Of a DNA stretch of 60,935 nucleotides, positions 37,871 through 47,242 are shown one piece after another (position 1 is the stretch's first letter; the number at the start of each line of letters is the position of its first letter). Origin of the DNA: Planctomycetota bacterium (GTDB taxonomy: Bacteria; Planctomycetota; Phycisphaerae; Sedimentisphaerales; Anaerobacaceae); contig DUZJ01000009.1 of the NCBI GenBank assembly GCA_013349615.1, positions 1-60,935 of the forward strand. The letters are read 5' to 3'. A program made the position numbers and the translations under genes. The notes below the pieces were generated by a model. The model was not told the origin of the DNA. It searched no databases and saw nothing but the letters and a program-made list of their open reading frames with translations.

Positions 37871-38893
37871 CTAATTTACACTGCTAAAGAAAGCTGCATT
37901 GATAATCGTTGCAATAATATCGTAAAAAGCGTGAGTCCCCGCCGTAATTCCAAAACCACGAATCGCAAAAAGAACGGCAAAATAAACACCCGCAATTGTC
38001 CGAAATCCAAACTCGGTCCAGCTAAAGGCGGCGCTTAGTGCCAATTGCCCGTTCACAAAAACTATATGATGATGTGCACTAAACAAGCCCGCCGAGACAA
38101 GGACCGAGAGGACAATCGAGCTTTTGCGACTAAGTCCGAGAACGTCCTGGAACAACAGCATTAAAAAGCATATCAAAATCAAACGAAACACAAGCTCTTC
38201 ATAAATGCCCGCTCCAATACCGGTAACAACGCTCGCCAGCAGAGGTTCATTTTTTACCTCACTGCCGCCGGTCTCCGTTGCCGCCGACGGCAAACTGTTT
38301 TCTGCAACCGAAGAACAGCTCAGCACCGCTTTGTCGTATTGCGTATTGTGAATTTCGAATCTCGAATCACGCATCATAAACGCCTGTCCCGAGCGCAGCC
38401 GAAGGGACTGGCGATGAAATCGCCCCGCACTGGCACCTAACTGGCTGATATCATCTTGTGGGGCGGGCGGACTGTTCAAAAACAAGCTCAATACAATCAA
38501 CGGCACTGCAAGCAGAATGCACTCGATGGCCATCGGCCAAAGGTCGCCAAGACAAAATCCCCAGCGTTTGCGTGACGCTAATTGCAGACCTGCCAAAATT
38601 ATTACAATCGCCAAAGGAGGCGCCACCCAGGCCACCTTGCCGCTGGAACCCAGATATTCAAGCAGATTCTGAAGCCAGACAAAGGCCACAACTCGAACCT
38701 GAGATTGGTTCAGCACGTCCGTGTTGAGCAGAATCGTTCCCACCTCGTAGAAGACAATAAACGGCAGGAGAAAAACTATCGCATAAATCGGTCGAGACGT
38801 CCGTTCAAGATACGAATCTCGCGTAAAGTTAAGCAATTGGCTCGAGCTGTGCCTGCGTTTGTCTTTCATCCGGTTAGCTGTTCTTTGTCTCAT
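37871..38893 (-). CDS. CPBP-family intramembrane glutamic protease
   Basis: 340 residues, about eight hydrophobic helices. The Abi/CAAX motifs are present: YEELVFR (EExxxR) near 222, FSAHHH (FxxxH) near 267, and HAFYDI near 322. Between helices, residues about 161-212 form a hydrophilic insert that contains SLRLRSGQAF and HNTQYDK, which are translations of dispersed genomic repeats (around 38330-38420). The insert falls in a loop, so the protein may still fold. Confidence 0.85.
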   Translation of the reverse strand: MRQRTANRMKDKRRHSSSQLLNFTRDSYLERTSRPIYAIVFLLPFIVFYEVGTILLNTDVLNQSQVRVVAFVWLQNLLEYLGSSGKVAWVAPPLAIVIILAGLQLASRKRWGFCLGDLWPMAIECILLAVPLIVLSLFLNSPPAPQDDISQLGASAGRFHRQSLRLRSGQAFMMRDSRFEIHNTQYDKAVLSCSSVAENSLPSAATETGGSEVKNEPLLASVVTGIGAGIYEELVFRLILICFLMLLFQDVLGLSRKSSIVLSVLVSAGLFSAHHHIVFVNGQLALSAAFSWTEFGFRTIAGVYFAVLFAIRGFGITAGTHAFYDIIATIINAAFFSSVN

Positions 38894-39029
38894 AACTCGT
38901 ATAGGCTTTTGTCCTTAAACATCAAAAAAATAGTTGACTGGGCCGCTTAAATTTCAGAGAGTTTACTTCAAATAAATCGAAATTACAATAGTTAAACAAA
39001 GCGGCTTTTTCACAAGGAAAATTTCCGCA

Positions 39030-39695
39030 ATGATAAGCGAACAGTTGACCGAAATTTACCAGCTCCTTTTCGACCGCTTTGGCCCCCAGCACTGGTGGCC
39101 CGGCCAAACGCAATTCGAGATAATCACCGGCGCCATACTGACCCAGAATACAAGCTGGACCAACGTCGAAAAGGCAATAACAAATCTAAAATCCGCCGAC
39201 CGTTTGACCCCGGAAAAGCTCGCGCTTCTTGATGTCTCACAGCTTGCCGAGCTTATCCGACCGGCCGGCTATTACAATATCAAAGCGAAACGGCTCAAAA
39301 ACTTCATAAACTGGCTGTTCGATAATTACGACGGCAAACCGACAAAACTCGAAACCGTTGACACCGACCAATTACGGGCCGAGCTTTTAGCGATAAACGG
39401 CATTGGCCGGGAAACCGCCGACTCGATTTTACTTTACGCTTTAGAGAGACCCATTTTCGTCATCGACGCATACACCGCTCGAATTGTCTTCCGTCACCGG
39501 CTAATCCAGCCGGACGCCGACTACGAGCAACTACGCGAATTGTTCCAGTCGAATCTGCAGCAGGACGTCCAGCTTTTTAATGAGTACCACGCGTTGCTGG
39601 TGAGAGTCGGCAAGGAATTCTGCAAACCCAAAGCCGGATGTCCCGGCTGCCCGCTTGAAGAATTGCCCCACTCTCTCGATACTGAATATTTCTAA
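39030..39695 (+). CDS. Endonuclease III-like DNA glycosylase (HhH-GPD)
   Basis: 221 residues. The HhH-GPD core shows AILTQNTSWTNVEKAI, the hairpin LLAINGIGRETADSILLYAL and the catalytic aspartate in FVIDAYTAR. The position of the catalytic lysine of true Nth (VGRKTA) is a glutamate (IGRETA), so it should be monofunctional. The iron-sulphur region has three cysteines (C-x5-C-x2-C) and no obvious fourth. Substrate unknown. Confidence 0.85.
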   Translation: MISEQLTEIYQLLFDRFGPQHWWPGQTQFEIITGAILTQNTSWTNVEKAITNLKSADRLTPEKLALLDVSQLAELIRPAGYYNIKAKRLKNFINWLFDNYDGKPTKLETVDTDQLRAELLAINGIGRETADSILLYALERPIFVIDAYTARIVFRHRLIQPDADYEQLRELFQSNLQQDVQLFNEYHALLVRVGKEFCKPKAGCPGCPLEELPHSLDTEYF

Positions 39696-39734
39696 TCCCC
39701 CGCACTGCCTCTTCGTCATTGCCGCGAGACAGTA

Positions 39735-41123
39735 TCACCCATTCCCTGCCAAGCTCCACCTCATACAGACGTAACGCGAAACAAGCAAAAAAGTACACCA
39801 GCTCAAGACCAGCAGGGCTATAATAGAAATGAGATTTATCATGGCACTTAACTGTTTCGACCAGATGATTCCGGTGAAAATCAATAGAAAGATTATCAGC
39901 ATAAGTAACAACATTGTATAAACCGGTTTTCTGTAAAAAATCAACCGGATAACAAAAGCAAAAGGTGTAATCAACAAAGGAATAAAAAGATTCCCTGCAC
40001 TAATTGCACGATATGTAAAGGTGACCTCTCGCAATGTGAGTTCCGGTACAATAGCCTTGAACAGCATAGATAAAGCCACCATGACTACAGCCACAACGCT
40101 AATCAGAACTGTTGCTATAGCGACCACCGTTATTGCCCCGGCAAACCTTTCTCTTCGGCCTCCTGAAATCAGCATACTTGAGTGAACCGGCAGTCGCATA
40201 TTCACCACGGCAATCGCCGGCATAAAGAAAAATATAAATGTCGCCCCCGACCCCATATAACCAAGGAAGAATGGCATCATAATCACACCTAAGAATACAC
40301 CCTTCCACTCTAATACCGGCACCACTCCAGCCGCGTATAATCCGCCCCATACATATCGTCCCGCGCTGACGTAATCGTACCTGTTCATTCGGCCGAGAAA
40401 AAATCTCTCCATTCGCGGGCTCGGGTATTTTTTCAATTTGTCCCACTTTGCAGCCATTCTAATCCGACGGTATCTTTTCACCTTGGTTGGATTAAAGGCG
40501 TCAAAGAAACCCATCCACGGCACATTGCAGTAACGTCGCGCCCGGCCCTCATCGCCCAGCCAGAACCACACAACACAACTGCTCAAAACTCCCACCGAAA
40601 TAACCACAAGGGGATTTTCAACGATCACGCGTTCTATAACTGTATGCAGGTCAAAAAACCGCCCTGCTATAATTATCAACGGCAGAAATCCGATGAAAGC
40701 CACCGAGTTCCTGGCGGCAAAAGCAAGTCCGGCGCCAAGCAAATAAGAAATCAGACCCGCAAAAAATGCTGAGCAAACCAAAAGAACCAATTGCCCCGCA
40801 TTTAAATAGGGATACACAAAAAACAGCAGTGACCCAAAAAGGCTAAACACTATTCCCACACAAAATACAAATCTCCTCGCCACCTTCCGGTGTCCGGGCA
40901 GACAATAGGAAAACGGCTTGGACAGGACCTCTATCGGCAGCACAGCGAACAAAAGCCCAACGACAAACGCCCCCACGATACCTATAAATCGTCCGTGCCC
41001 GGCCTCCGGGCCCTCAAACAACAATGCGATCCCTACAAACGTAAAAAATCCCAAAATCACATAAACCAGCCAGAGACCACGACGCTGATAAAGATGCTTC
41101 AAATTAGCGGTTAAGATACTCAT
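39735..41123 (-). CDS. ABC transporter permease-like membrane protein
   Basis: 462 residues with roughly ten to twelve hydrophobic segments in two halves separated by a soluble portion (about 200-255). No signature beyond this. It lies 36 bases after the ABC ATPase and is the last gene of the GntR-ATPase-permease operon, an arrangement typical of YtrA-type systems, so the assignment rests on context. Confidence 0.7.
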   Translation of the reverse strand: MSILTANLKHLYQRRGLWLVYVILGFFTFVGIALLFEGPEAGHGRFIGIVGAFVVGLLFAVLPIEVLSKPFSYCLPGHRKVARRFVFCVGIVFSLFGSLLFFVYPYLNAGQLVLLVCSAFFAGLISYLLGAGLAFAARNSVAFIGFLPLIIIAGRFFDLHTVIERVIVENPLVVISVGVLSSCVVWFWLGDEGRARRYCNVPWMGFFDAFNPTKVKRYRRIRMAAKWDKLKKYPSPRMERFFLGRMNRYDYVSAGRYVWGGLYAAGVVPVLEWKGVFLGVIMMPFFLGYMGSGATFIFFFMPAIAVVNMRLPVHSSMLISGGRRERFAGAITVVAIATVLISVVAVVMVALSMLFKAIVPELTLREVTFTYRAISAGNLFIPLLITPFAFVIRLIFYRKPVYTMLLLMLIIFLLIFTGIIWSKQLSAMINLISIIALLVLSWCTFLLVSRYVCMRWSLAGNG

Positions 41124-41159
41124 TTTTACACTCCGGTAACGTGTTCTTTTTCCACCTTT

Positions 41160-42047
41160 TTAACTGACAACTATCTTGTATATCTCTTCCAGCGGCAGCG
41201 TCTCAATCTCTATCCAGCAATCCATACTTTTTGCCTGCTCCTGCAATTTCTCTCGCGGGCAGTCCTGTACCGTCAGTATAGCCTGCCCATCGCTCCGCTT
41301 ACAGTGTAAGACGTTTTCAAACGGCAATTCGGCCGACAGCTCTCCGCCCAAAGCGCTGATACGCACCTGGCTGAATCGCTCTCTCAATTCGTCAAAGCTG
41401 CAATCTAACAGAATACGCCCTTCCTTCATTATCACTGCGTGGTCGATGACCTTCTCAACGTCGCTTAAAATATGCGATGAAATGATAATCGTGCGGTTCT
41501 CGGCCTGGATAATCTGCAGCAGCAAATCCAGAAACCGCGCGCGTGCCACCGGGTCCAGCGCCGCCGCCGGCTCATCCAGTATCAACAGCTCCGGCTCAAA
41601 ACCTATCGCCAAGAGTATCGCCAGTCTCTGTCTCTGCCCGGGCGACAAAGAGCCGACACGTGCTTTCGTTGAAATCTCGAAGTCTTCGACGTATTTTTCT
41701 TCAAGCTCGCGGTTCCAGTTGGGATAATAGGTGCTGACATAACGGATTAGCTGCCTGACTGTCATCCAGTCAAGAAGCTCACCTTCCTGATGAACGTACC
41801 CTATCCGCCAAAGCTCTGCCGGTCCCAGCTTGCCTGCCTCACACCCGAAGGTAACACACTGGCCTTCATCTTCCAGGTACAGTCCGATGATGTGTCGAAG
41901 TAATGTGCTTTTGCCAGCCCCGTTGGCCCCCAACAGCCCTATGATTCTGCCCGCGTGAATCTGCAGGTCAATACCATCGAGGGCCTTTATCTTTCCGAAT
42001 CGTTTGCACACTTTCCGCATCCGTACTATTGGTTTTTCGTTATTCAT
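41160..42047 (-). CDS. ABC transporter ATP-binding protein
   Basis: 295 residues. Walker A GANGAGKST near 39-47, Q-loop YVHQEGELLDW, signature LSPGQRQRLAI near 134, Walker B LLILDEPAAALDP, and the switch histidine in IIISSHIL. A C-terminal extension of about 80 residues follows the nucleotide-binding domain, as in drug/antibiotic exporter ATPases. It overlaps the regulator gene by eight bases, so translation is coupled. Confidence 0.92.
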   Translation of the reverse strand: MNNEKPIVRMRKVCKRFGKIKALDGIDLQIHAGRIIGLLGANGAGKSTLLRHIIGLYLEDEGQCVTFGCEAGKLGPAELWRIGYVHQEGELLDWMTVRQLIRYVSTYYPNWNRELEEKYVEDFEISTKARVGSLSPGQRQRLAILLAIGFEPELLILDEPAAALDPVARARFLDLLLQIIQAENRTIIISSHILSDVEKVIDHAVIMKEGRILLDCSFDELRERFSQVRISALGGELSAELPFENVLHCKRSDGQAILTVQDCPREKLQEQAKSMDCWIEIETLPLEEIYKIVVS

Positions 42048-42444
42048 TAGAGTGACTCCTCGTTCTTGAATTGTATTTCCTATATAACCTGGCCAGCATT
42101 TCCCCGGCCTTTTCTTCAGGTATTCCCAACTGCACCGCCGTCACCGCCGCCTTTCTCAGAATATCTTCCAGAAGCCTGGCCTTGGTATGTGCCTTCTTGT
42201 CCTTCCGCAGTCTCGCTGCGAACAGTCCGACCCCGCGGCGTCTTTCCACTAATCCTTCGACCTCAAGCAGGGCGTACGCCTTGCTGACGGTCATCGGATT
42301 GACCTTTAGTTGCGCCGCAAGCTCGCGTACCGACATCAACTGCTCTCCTTCGCTCAACCGGCCTGCCATAATCTGCTGCCTAATCTGTTCGATTACCTGC
42401 CGGTAAATCGGAACTCCGCTGTGATGGTCGATTTCCAGTAACAT
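42040..42444 (-). CDS. GntR-family (YtrA-type) transcriptional regulator
   Basis: 134 residues. The winged helix is GVPIYRQVIEQIRQQIMAGR, then SVRELAAQLKVNPMTVSKAYALLE, then GLVERRRGVGLFA. The short helical tail (about 45 residues) and the ABC genes behind it are typical of the YtrA subgroup, which represses its own exporter operon until a cell-wall-active compound is present. A matching palindrome lies upstream. Confidence 0.9.
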   Translation of the reverse strand: MLLEIDHHSGVPIYRQVIEQIRQQIMAGRLSEGEQLMSVRELAAQLKVNPMTVSKAYALLEVEGLVERRRGVGLFAARLRKDKKAHTKARLLEDILRKAAVTAVQLGIPEEKAGEMLARLYRKYNSRTRSHSNE

Positions 42445-42461
42445 ATCGTTTTGCCCCTATT

Positions 42462-42493
42462 CTGTATTACTGTATTAGCTACTTAATACAGTA
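42462..42493. promoter_or_regulatory. Palindromic operator of the GntR/ABC operon
   Basis: TACTGTATTA-N6-TAATACAGTA (42468-42493) is a perfect inverted repeat of ten-base arms, with an additional half-site CTGTATTA at 42462-42469. It lies 24 bases upstream of the regulator start, where it would cover the promoter. This is the expected form of a YtrA-type autoregulatory site. Confidence 0.75.
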
Positions 42494-42722
42494 TACAGCA
42501 CCGGCGGACACCATGCAAGAAAAAAATAAAATTTTTTCAAAAAAATTGGCTCTCTCCACCCGAAACGCCTAAGTCTTTTGTAATAAAAGACTTATAAACT
42601 CAAAAATTTGCCGCTCGGACATGCCTCTTGACGGACGCCGGTTTATAGTGGAGAATATAAGACTGTAAACGAAGATTATCGGTGTACATAAAATCGGAAT
42701 TTTATATGAAGGGTGACATATC

Positions 42723-44552
42723 ATGTTGAAAAAAATACTTTGCCTGGTGCTGTTGTTAGCCGGCCGGACTGTTTGCGCCCAAACCAGCGACTATTTCAAC
42801 GCCCCCTACGGCAAGCTGCTTCCAGCTTCCACCGACAAAGTCGGTTTATGGTGGGCCTCATCCGGCTGGAAAATAAGCCCGGACAAACCGCTGCCCACAG
42901 AAACGAGCCGGGCAATTACAATACGAATGGCCCGCAATGAAACCGAAGCTGTCCAGTTGGTGGTTCGACCTACATTTCGCTTGAAGGATTTTACTATACA
43001 TATCGGCACATTTGCAATTCCGGGCGTAGCCGTCATCCCCAAAGAGAATATCGAGGTGCTCAAGGTACGATACGTCAATGTCACCAGGCCGACCGACAAA
43101 AGCTCAGTAACCGGTCTCTGGCCCGACCCGCTGCCGCCGTTTAAGGGGCCTATCGACCTGGAAGCAAATAAGAATCAGCCATTCTGGCTCCGCATCAAAG
43201 TGCCACGCAGCCTCCCGGCAGGAAACTATACTGGGTTTCTCGACCTTGAGGGACGAAACTATAACGACGGTATCACCGTGCACGTTGAGGTGTATGATTT
43301 TGTCCTCCCCGACCGGATGACCTGCACAACCGCCTTTGGCTTTTCCACGGGAAATGTATTTCGCTACCAGAAGCTCTCCGAACCCCGGCAAAAGCGTCAG
43401 GTCCTCGAAAAGTATTGGGCCAGCTTCAGCGCCCATCACATTTCGCCTTACAATCCCACCCCATTGGACGGATTAAAAGTCACCTGGCCCAAAGTCACCG
43501 AGTCAACCAGGCCCCAGCAGCTAAAGCCGGTATTTGACTGGACCGCCTGGGACAAGGCGATGCAGCGAGCAATAGATTACTATCACTTCAATTCCTTTCG
43601 CCTCAGCATTCCAGGCCTGGGCGGCGGAAGCTTTCATTCCCGGCATGAGCCCAAACTTCTCGGCTTTAGCGAGGATACGCCCCATTACAAAGCTGTCTTT
43701 AACGCTTACTGCCGCCAGCTCCAGGAGCACCTCCGCAGCAAGGGCTGGCTCGACGAGGCCTTCGTCTATTGGTTTGATGAGCCTGCCCCCAGGGATTATG
43801 AGTTTGTTATGAACGGTTTCCGCAAGCTCAAAAACGCAGTCCCGGATATCAATCGGATGCTCACCGAGCAGGTCGAGCCGAAACTCATCGGCGGGCCGGA
43901 CATCTGGTGCCCCGTTTCCTCAAATTACAAGCACGAACCTGCTGAGCAGCGGCGCCGGCACGGCGAAAAATTCTGGTGGTACGTCTGCTGCGGCCCAAAG
44001 GCGCCGTACTGCACGTTGTTTATCGACCATCCCGGCACCGAGCTGCGCGTCTGGCTCTGGCAGACCTGGAAACGCAAAATCGAAGGCATCCTCGTCTGGC
44101 AGACCAACTACTGGACCAGCTCCGCCGCCTATCCCGACGCCGAGCGTCCCCAGAATCCTTACGAGGACCCTATGGGCTGGGTCAGTGGGTACAGCACAGC
44201 CAAAGGCACCAAAAGACCCTGGGGCAACGGCGATGGCCGATTCATTTATCCGCCCGAAGCCGCCGCCGACGCCCACCCGAGCGGGCCGGTGCTTGATGGG
44301 CCCGTCGACAGCATCCGCTGGGAAATGCTCCGCGACGGTATCGAGGACTACGAGTACCTCGTCATCCTGAAAAGGCTTCTCAACACTAAAAAGGACAAAC
44401 TCACCACCGAGCAATACCAACAGTATTCAACTCTGCTCGATGTACCTGAAGCGATTAGCAAAGAGATGACCACTTTCACCAAGGACCCGGCTCCCATTGA
44501 GGCCCACCGTGATAAAGCAGCTCGAGCCATAGCTAAGCTAAACAAATTATGA
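42723..44552 (+). CDS. Secreted DUF4091 glycoside hydrolase-like protein (GH123 type)
   Basis: 609 residues with a signal peptide (1-20). The N-terminal beta domain (about 35-200) carries ARNETEAVQLVVRP. The (beta/alpha)8-like domain (about 205-500) has YWFDEPAPRDYEFVMNGF with a conserved D-E pair near 350. The C-terminal DUF4091 region contains GDGRFIYPP, DSIRWEMLRDGIEDYEYL. GH123 enzymes are beta-N-acetylgalactosaminidases that use substrate assistance through a D-E pair; the same chemistry is inferred but not proven. Confidence 0.85.
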   Translation: MLKKILCLVLLLAGRTVCAQTSDYFNAPYGKLLPASTDKVGLWWASSGWKISPDKPLPTETSRAITIRMARNETEAVQLVVRPTFRLKDFTIHIGTFAIPGVAVIPKENIEVLKVRYVNVTRPTDKSSVTGLWPDPLPPFKGPIDLEANKNQPFWLRIKVPRSLPAGNYTGFLDLEGRNYNDGITVHVEVYDFVLPDRMTCTTAFGFSTGNVFRYQKLSEPRQKRQVLEKYWASFSAHHISPYNPTPLDGLKVTWPKVTESTRPQQLKPVFDWTAWDKAMQRAIDYYHFNSFRLSIPGLGGGSFHSRHEPKLLGFSEDTPHYKAVFNAYCRQLQEHLRSKGWLDEAFVYWFDEPAPRDYEFVMNGFRKLKNAVPDINRMLTEQVEPKLIGGPDIWCPVSSNYKHEPAEQRRRHGEKFWWYVCCGPKAPYCTLFIDHPGTELRVWLWQTWKRKIEGILVWQTNYWTSSAAYPDAERPQNPYEDPMGWVSGYSTAKGTKRPWGNGDGRFIYPPEAAADAHPSGPVLDGPVDSIRWEMLRDGIEDYEYLVILKRLLNTKKDKLTTEQYQQYSTLLDVPEAISKEMTTFTKDPAPIEAHRDKAARAIAKLNKL

Positions 44553-44775
44553 CTTTATGTTTTTTCCGTCTCTGCTTCTTTTTTTGTCTCCCCTGCAAAG
44601 CTCGTGCCCGCGAAGCCAGTACCTGCTCAGGCAGGTGAAATTCGGGACTGCCAACGGTTTACCGGCTGTCCCGGAATTTCTGATGTAATGGGTACAGCCG
44701 GCCATTTTTTTACAAGACAAAAAATGGTGTCAGTCCCGTACTCTCCGTCTCAGAAGTCCAACCAATCCCCAATCT

Positions 44776-46980
44776 CTATTTCTTTGGCTTTGCCCGTTTG
44801 CGCACGCGGCCTTTTTTGGACTTCCTTGCAGCTTTCTTTTTTCTAACAGGCACTTTAGCCAACGGCTCAACAGGGGACACGTTCAACTGCCGTGCGGGGA
44901 CATTTACCGAAACTATCCGTACCTTCAACGCCTGCCCCAGACGAATGCTGTGTCCCGTCCGCTGCCCTTCAATGCAGCCAGCCCTTTGGTTATATTTCCA
45001 TTCGTCCGGCCCCAAATCACCCATCCGGATAAGACCTTCGATACCAAACTTCCGCGACTGAACAAATACTCCAAAGCTCGTCAGGCCGGTAACAACGCAG
45101 TCGAGGCCGTCTCCGATACGTTTGCTCAGCATTTGCAATATCAAAACGGTCTTCAGCTCACGTTCGGCGTCCTCAGCCCGCTGCTCGGTAAAGCTGATAT
45201 GTTTTCCAACCTCTGTTAAATCCATCTCGACTGAAATCTCCCTGGCCAGGTCCACCCGATTTTGCAGGTAGCATTCCAGAACGCGATGGACAAGCAAATC
45301 CGCATACCGCCTTATCGGGCTGGTAAAATGGCAATAGTGCGTAGAAGCCAGCGCAAAATGCCCGACATTCATCGGCGAGTACTCGGCTTTTTCAAAACTC
45401 CGCAGAACCGCCAGATTCACGCCGAAGGAACACTCGGCACCTTTAACAGCAGCCAATAAATCCTGTATCGCAGCCCGGTCCGGCGTCCGCGGCAGACTGT
45501 AGCCAAACGCTCTGACAAGCTTGGCCAGATTTTTCAAACTCAGAGTGTCCGGCTCCGGATGAATCCGCCGCATAAACCCGATATTCAACCTGTCCAAAAC
45601 AGAGGCAGCCGCATCATTGGCCTCCACCATAAACATCTCGATTATCGTGTGGGGATAGCTGTCGTCCGCAGGGTGAGCATCTACAATCCGGCCGGATTTA
45701 TCCATCACCAGTTCCGTCTCCGGCAAATCAAGATGCAGCATCCCGTTCTTTACCCGCCGCTCCTCAATCACCCGGCTCAGCGCCTCCATATCTTTCACTA
45801 ATTCAGCCGCCTCATGTTTGGCAACTTTGGTATGGCCTTTCAAAATCCTGTCAGCCTGCAGGTAAGTCAACCGCTGCGTTGATTTAATAACACTATTGGC
45901 GAACCGTCGAGAAATGACATTGCCTTGCTCATCGTAGGTCAGATACACACTCTTAACAAATCGCTTCTGCTCCGGCTGCAAACTGCATATACCGTTACTC
46001 AAAATCTCCGGCAGCATCGGAATAACTTTGCCGGGCAGATAAACGCTATTGCCCCGCTCTTTTGCCTCGATATCCAGCGGTGAACCAGCCTGAACAAAAT
46101 TACTGACATCGGCAATGTGAACTCCCAGCACCCAGTTACCTTTGTCGTCCTTTTCGAGACTTATCGCATCGTCAAAATCCTTCGCATCCTCCGGGTCAAT
46201 CGTAATAATCACTTTGCCCGTTATTTCCTCTCTGGCCTCGATGTCTTCGGGATTAAACCCGCCGGCTGCTTCGCGTGCCTGCTCGCTGCACTCAGCATCA
46301 AACTCGCTCGGCAGATGATATTGCCGGATAACCGATTTTATCTCGCTTTCATACCGACCCGCCTTGCCGAGCACCTCGATAATCACGCCGCGTGCCAGGT
46401 ATTTTTCTGTCGGATACGAAAGTATTTCGACCACAACCTTGTCCTTCTGTTTCGCCCCTTTCGCACCAACATCATCAACGGAAATCGGCTCGACAAATCC
46501 CGTCCCGTCCGGCCGAACAATCCAATCACCACCTTGTTTCTGCAACGTTCCGACAAACCTGTTTTGTGCGCGCTGGAGAATCTCGACCACTTCACCCCGG
46601 TACCGCATCTGCCCGCCGCGCTTACCTGCTTTCTTTACTTTGGCGGCAACAACATCACCCGTCATCGCCTCCGCTGCTCGCTTCGGCGGCACAAACAAGT
46701 CTCCGTGCGCATTAGGCTCCAAAGGCGTTATAAAGCCAAAGCCTCTGGGATTTGCTCGAAATGTCCCTATAATTCGCCCCGACATCGCAGGAAAACTAAT
46801 CAGGTTCCTCTCACCGAGCACAATATGGCCGGCCCGACGAAGCTCTTCAAACGCCGACTTGAACTGCGGATAATTGTCTGCACTTACGCCCAACACCTTC
46901 GCTAATTGTGCCAGTTTCAGCGGTGTATAATCGCTGTGCTTCAATAACTTAACTATCTTTCTTTTGTAAATCTCAGGCAT
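44776..46980 (-). CDS. rnr: Ribonuclease R
   Basis: 734 residues, processive 3'-5' exoribonuclease. Order: N-terminal helix-turn-helix (1-60), cold-shock domains (about 65-210, GTFRANPRGFGFI), RNB catalytic domain with TIDPEDAKDFDDAIS (acidic metal ligands 262-271) and the SPIRRYADLLVHR motif, an S1 domain (about 630-710), then a lysine/arginine-rich tail that probably binds structured RNA. It converges on the DUF4091 gene. Confidence 0.95.
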   Translation of the reverse strand: MPEIYKRKIVKLLKHSDYTPLKLAQLAKVLGVSADNYPQFKSAFEELRRAGHIVLGERNLISFPAMSGRIIGTFRANPRGFGFITPLEPNAHGDLFVPPKRAAEAMTGDVVAAKVKKAGKRGGQMRYRGEVVEILQRAQNRFVGTLQKQGGDWIVRPDGTGFVEPISVDDVGAKGAKQKDKVVVEILSYPTEKYLARGVIIEVLGKAGRYESEIKSVIRQYHLPSEFDAECSEQAREAAGGFNPEDIEAREEITGKVIITIDPEDAKDFDDAISLEKDDKGNWVLGVHIADVSNFVQAGSPLDIEAKERGNSVYLPGKVIPMLPEILSNGICSLQPEQKRFVKSVYLTYDEQGNVISRRFANSVIKSTQRLTYLQADRILKGHTKVAKHEAAELVKDMEALSRVIEERRVKNGMLHLDLPETELVMDKSGRIVDAHPADDSYPHTIIEMFMVEANDAAASVLDRLNIGFMRRIHPEPDTLSLKNLAKLVRAFGYSLPRTPDRAAIQDLLAAVKGAECSFGVNLAVLRSFEKAEYSPMNVGHFALASTHYCHFTSPIRRYADLLVHRVLECYLQNRVDLAREISVEMDLTEVGKHISFTEQRAEDAERELKTVLILQMLSKRIGDGLDCVVTGLTSFGVFVQSRKFGIEGLIRMGDLGPDEWKYNQRAGCIEGQRTGHSIRLGQALKVRIVSVNVPARQLNVSPVEPLAKVPVRKKKAARKSKKGRVRKRAKPKK

Positions 46981-47242
46981 TTGACCAGTCTATAAAATAA
47001 TCGGGAAAGCGCCAAATGGATTTCTATACGAACTCAGCATTTTATCTATGTGAAATTAAGAGCCTAAACACCCCAATTAACCTAAAAGAAGGAACCGCTT
47101 GGCGGACTGTTTTGAACAGATTTCTCGGCTCCGCTACGCTCCGCTCGAAATGACAGTCCCAAGGGGGACGCCCCCTGGCGTATAAGTTTTGTCAGACACT
47201 CTAAATCAATGAGTGTGTTCGCCCTAAATAGCGTTTGCCTTT

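Noticed and set aside
46117..46905. A 262-codon plus-strand open frame
   Set aside because: It lies opposite the conserved part of rnr and reads as low-quality protein text.
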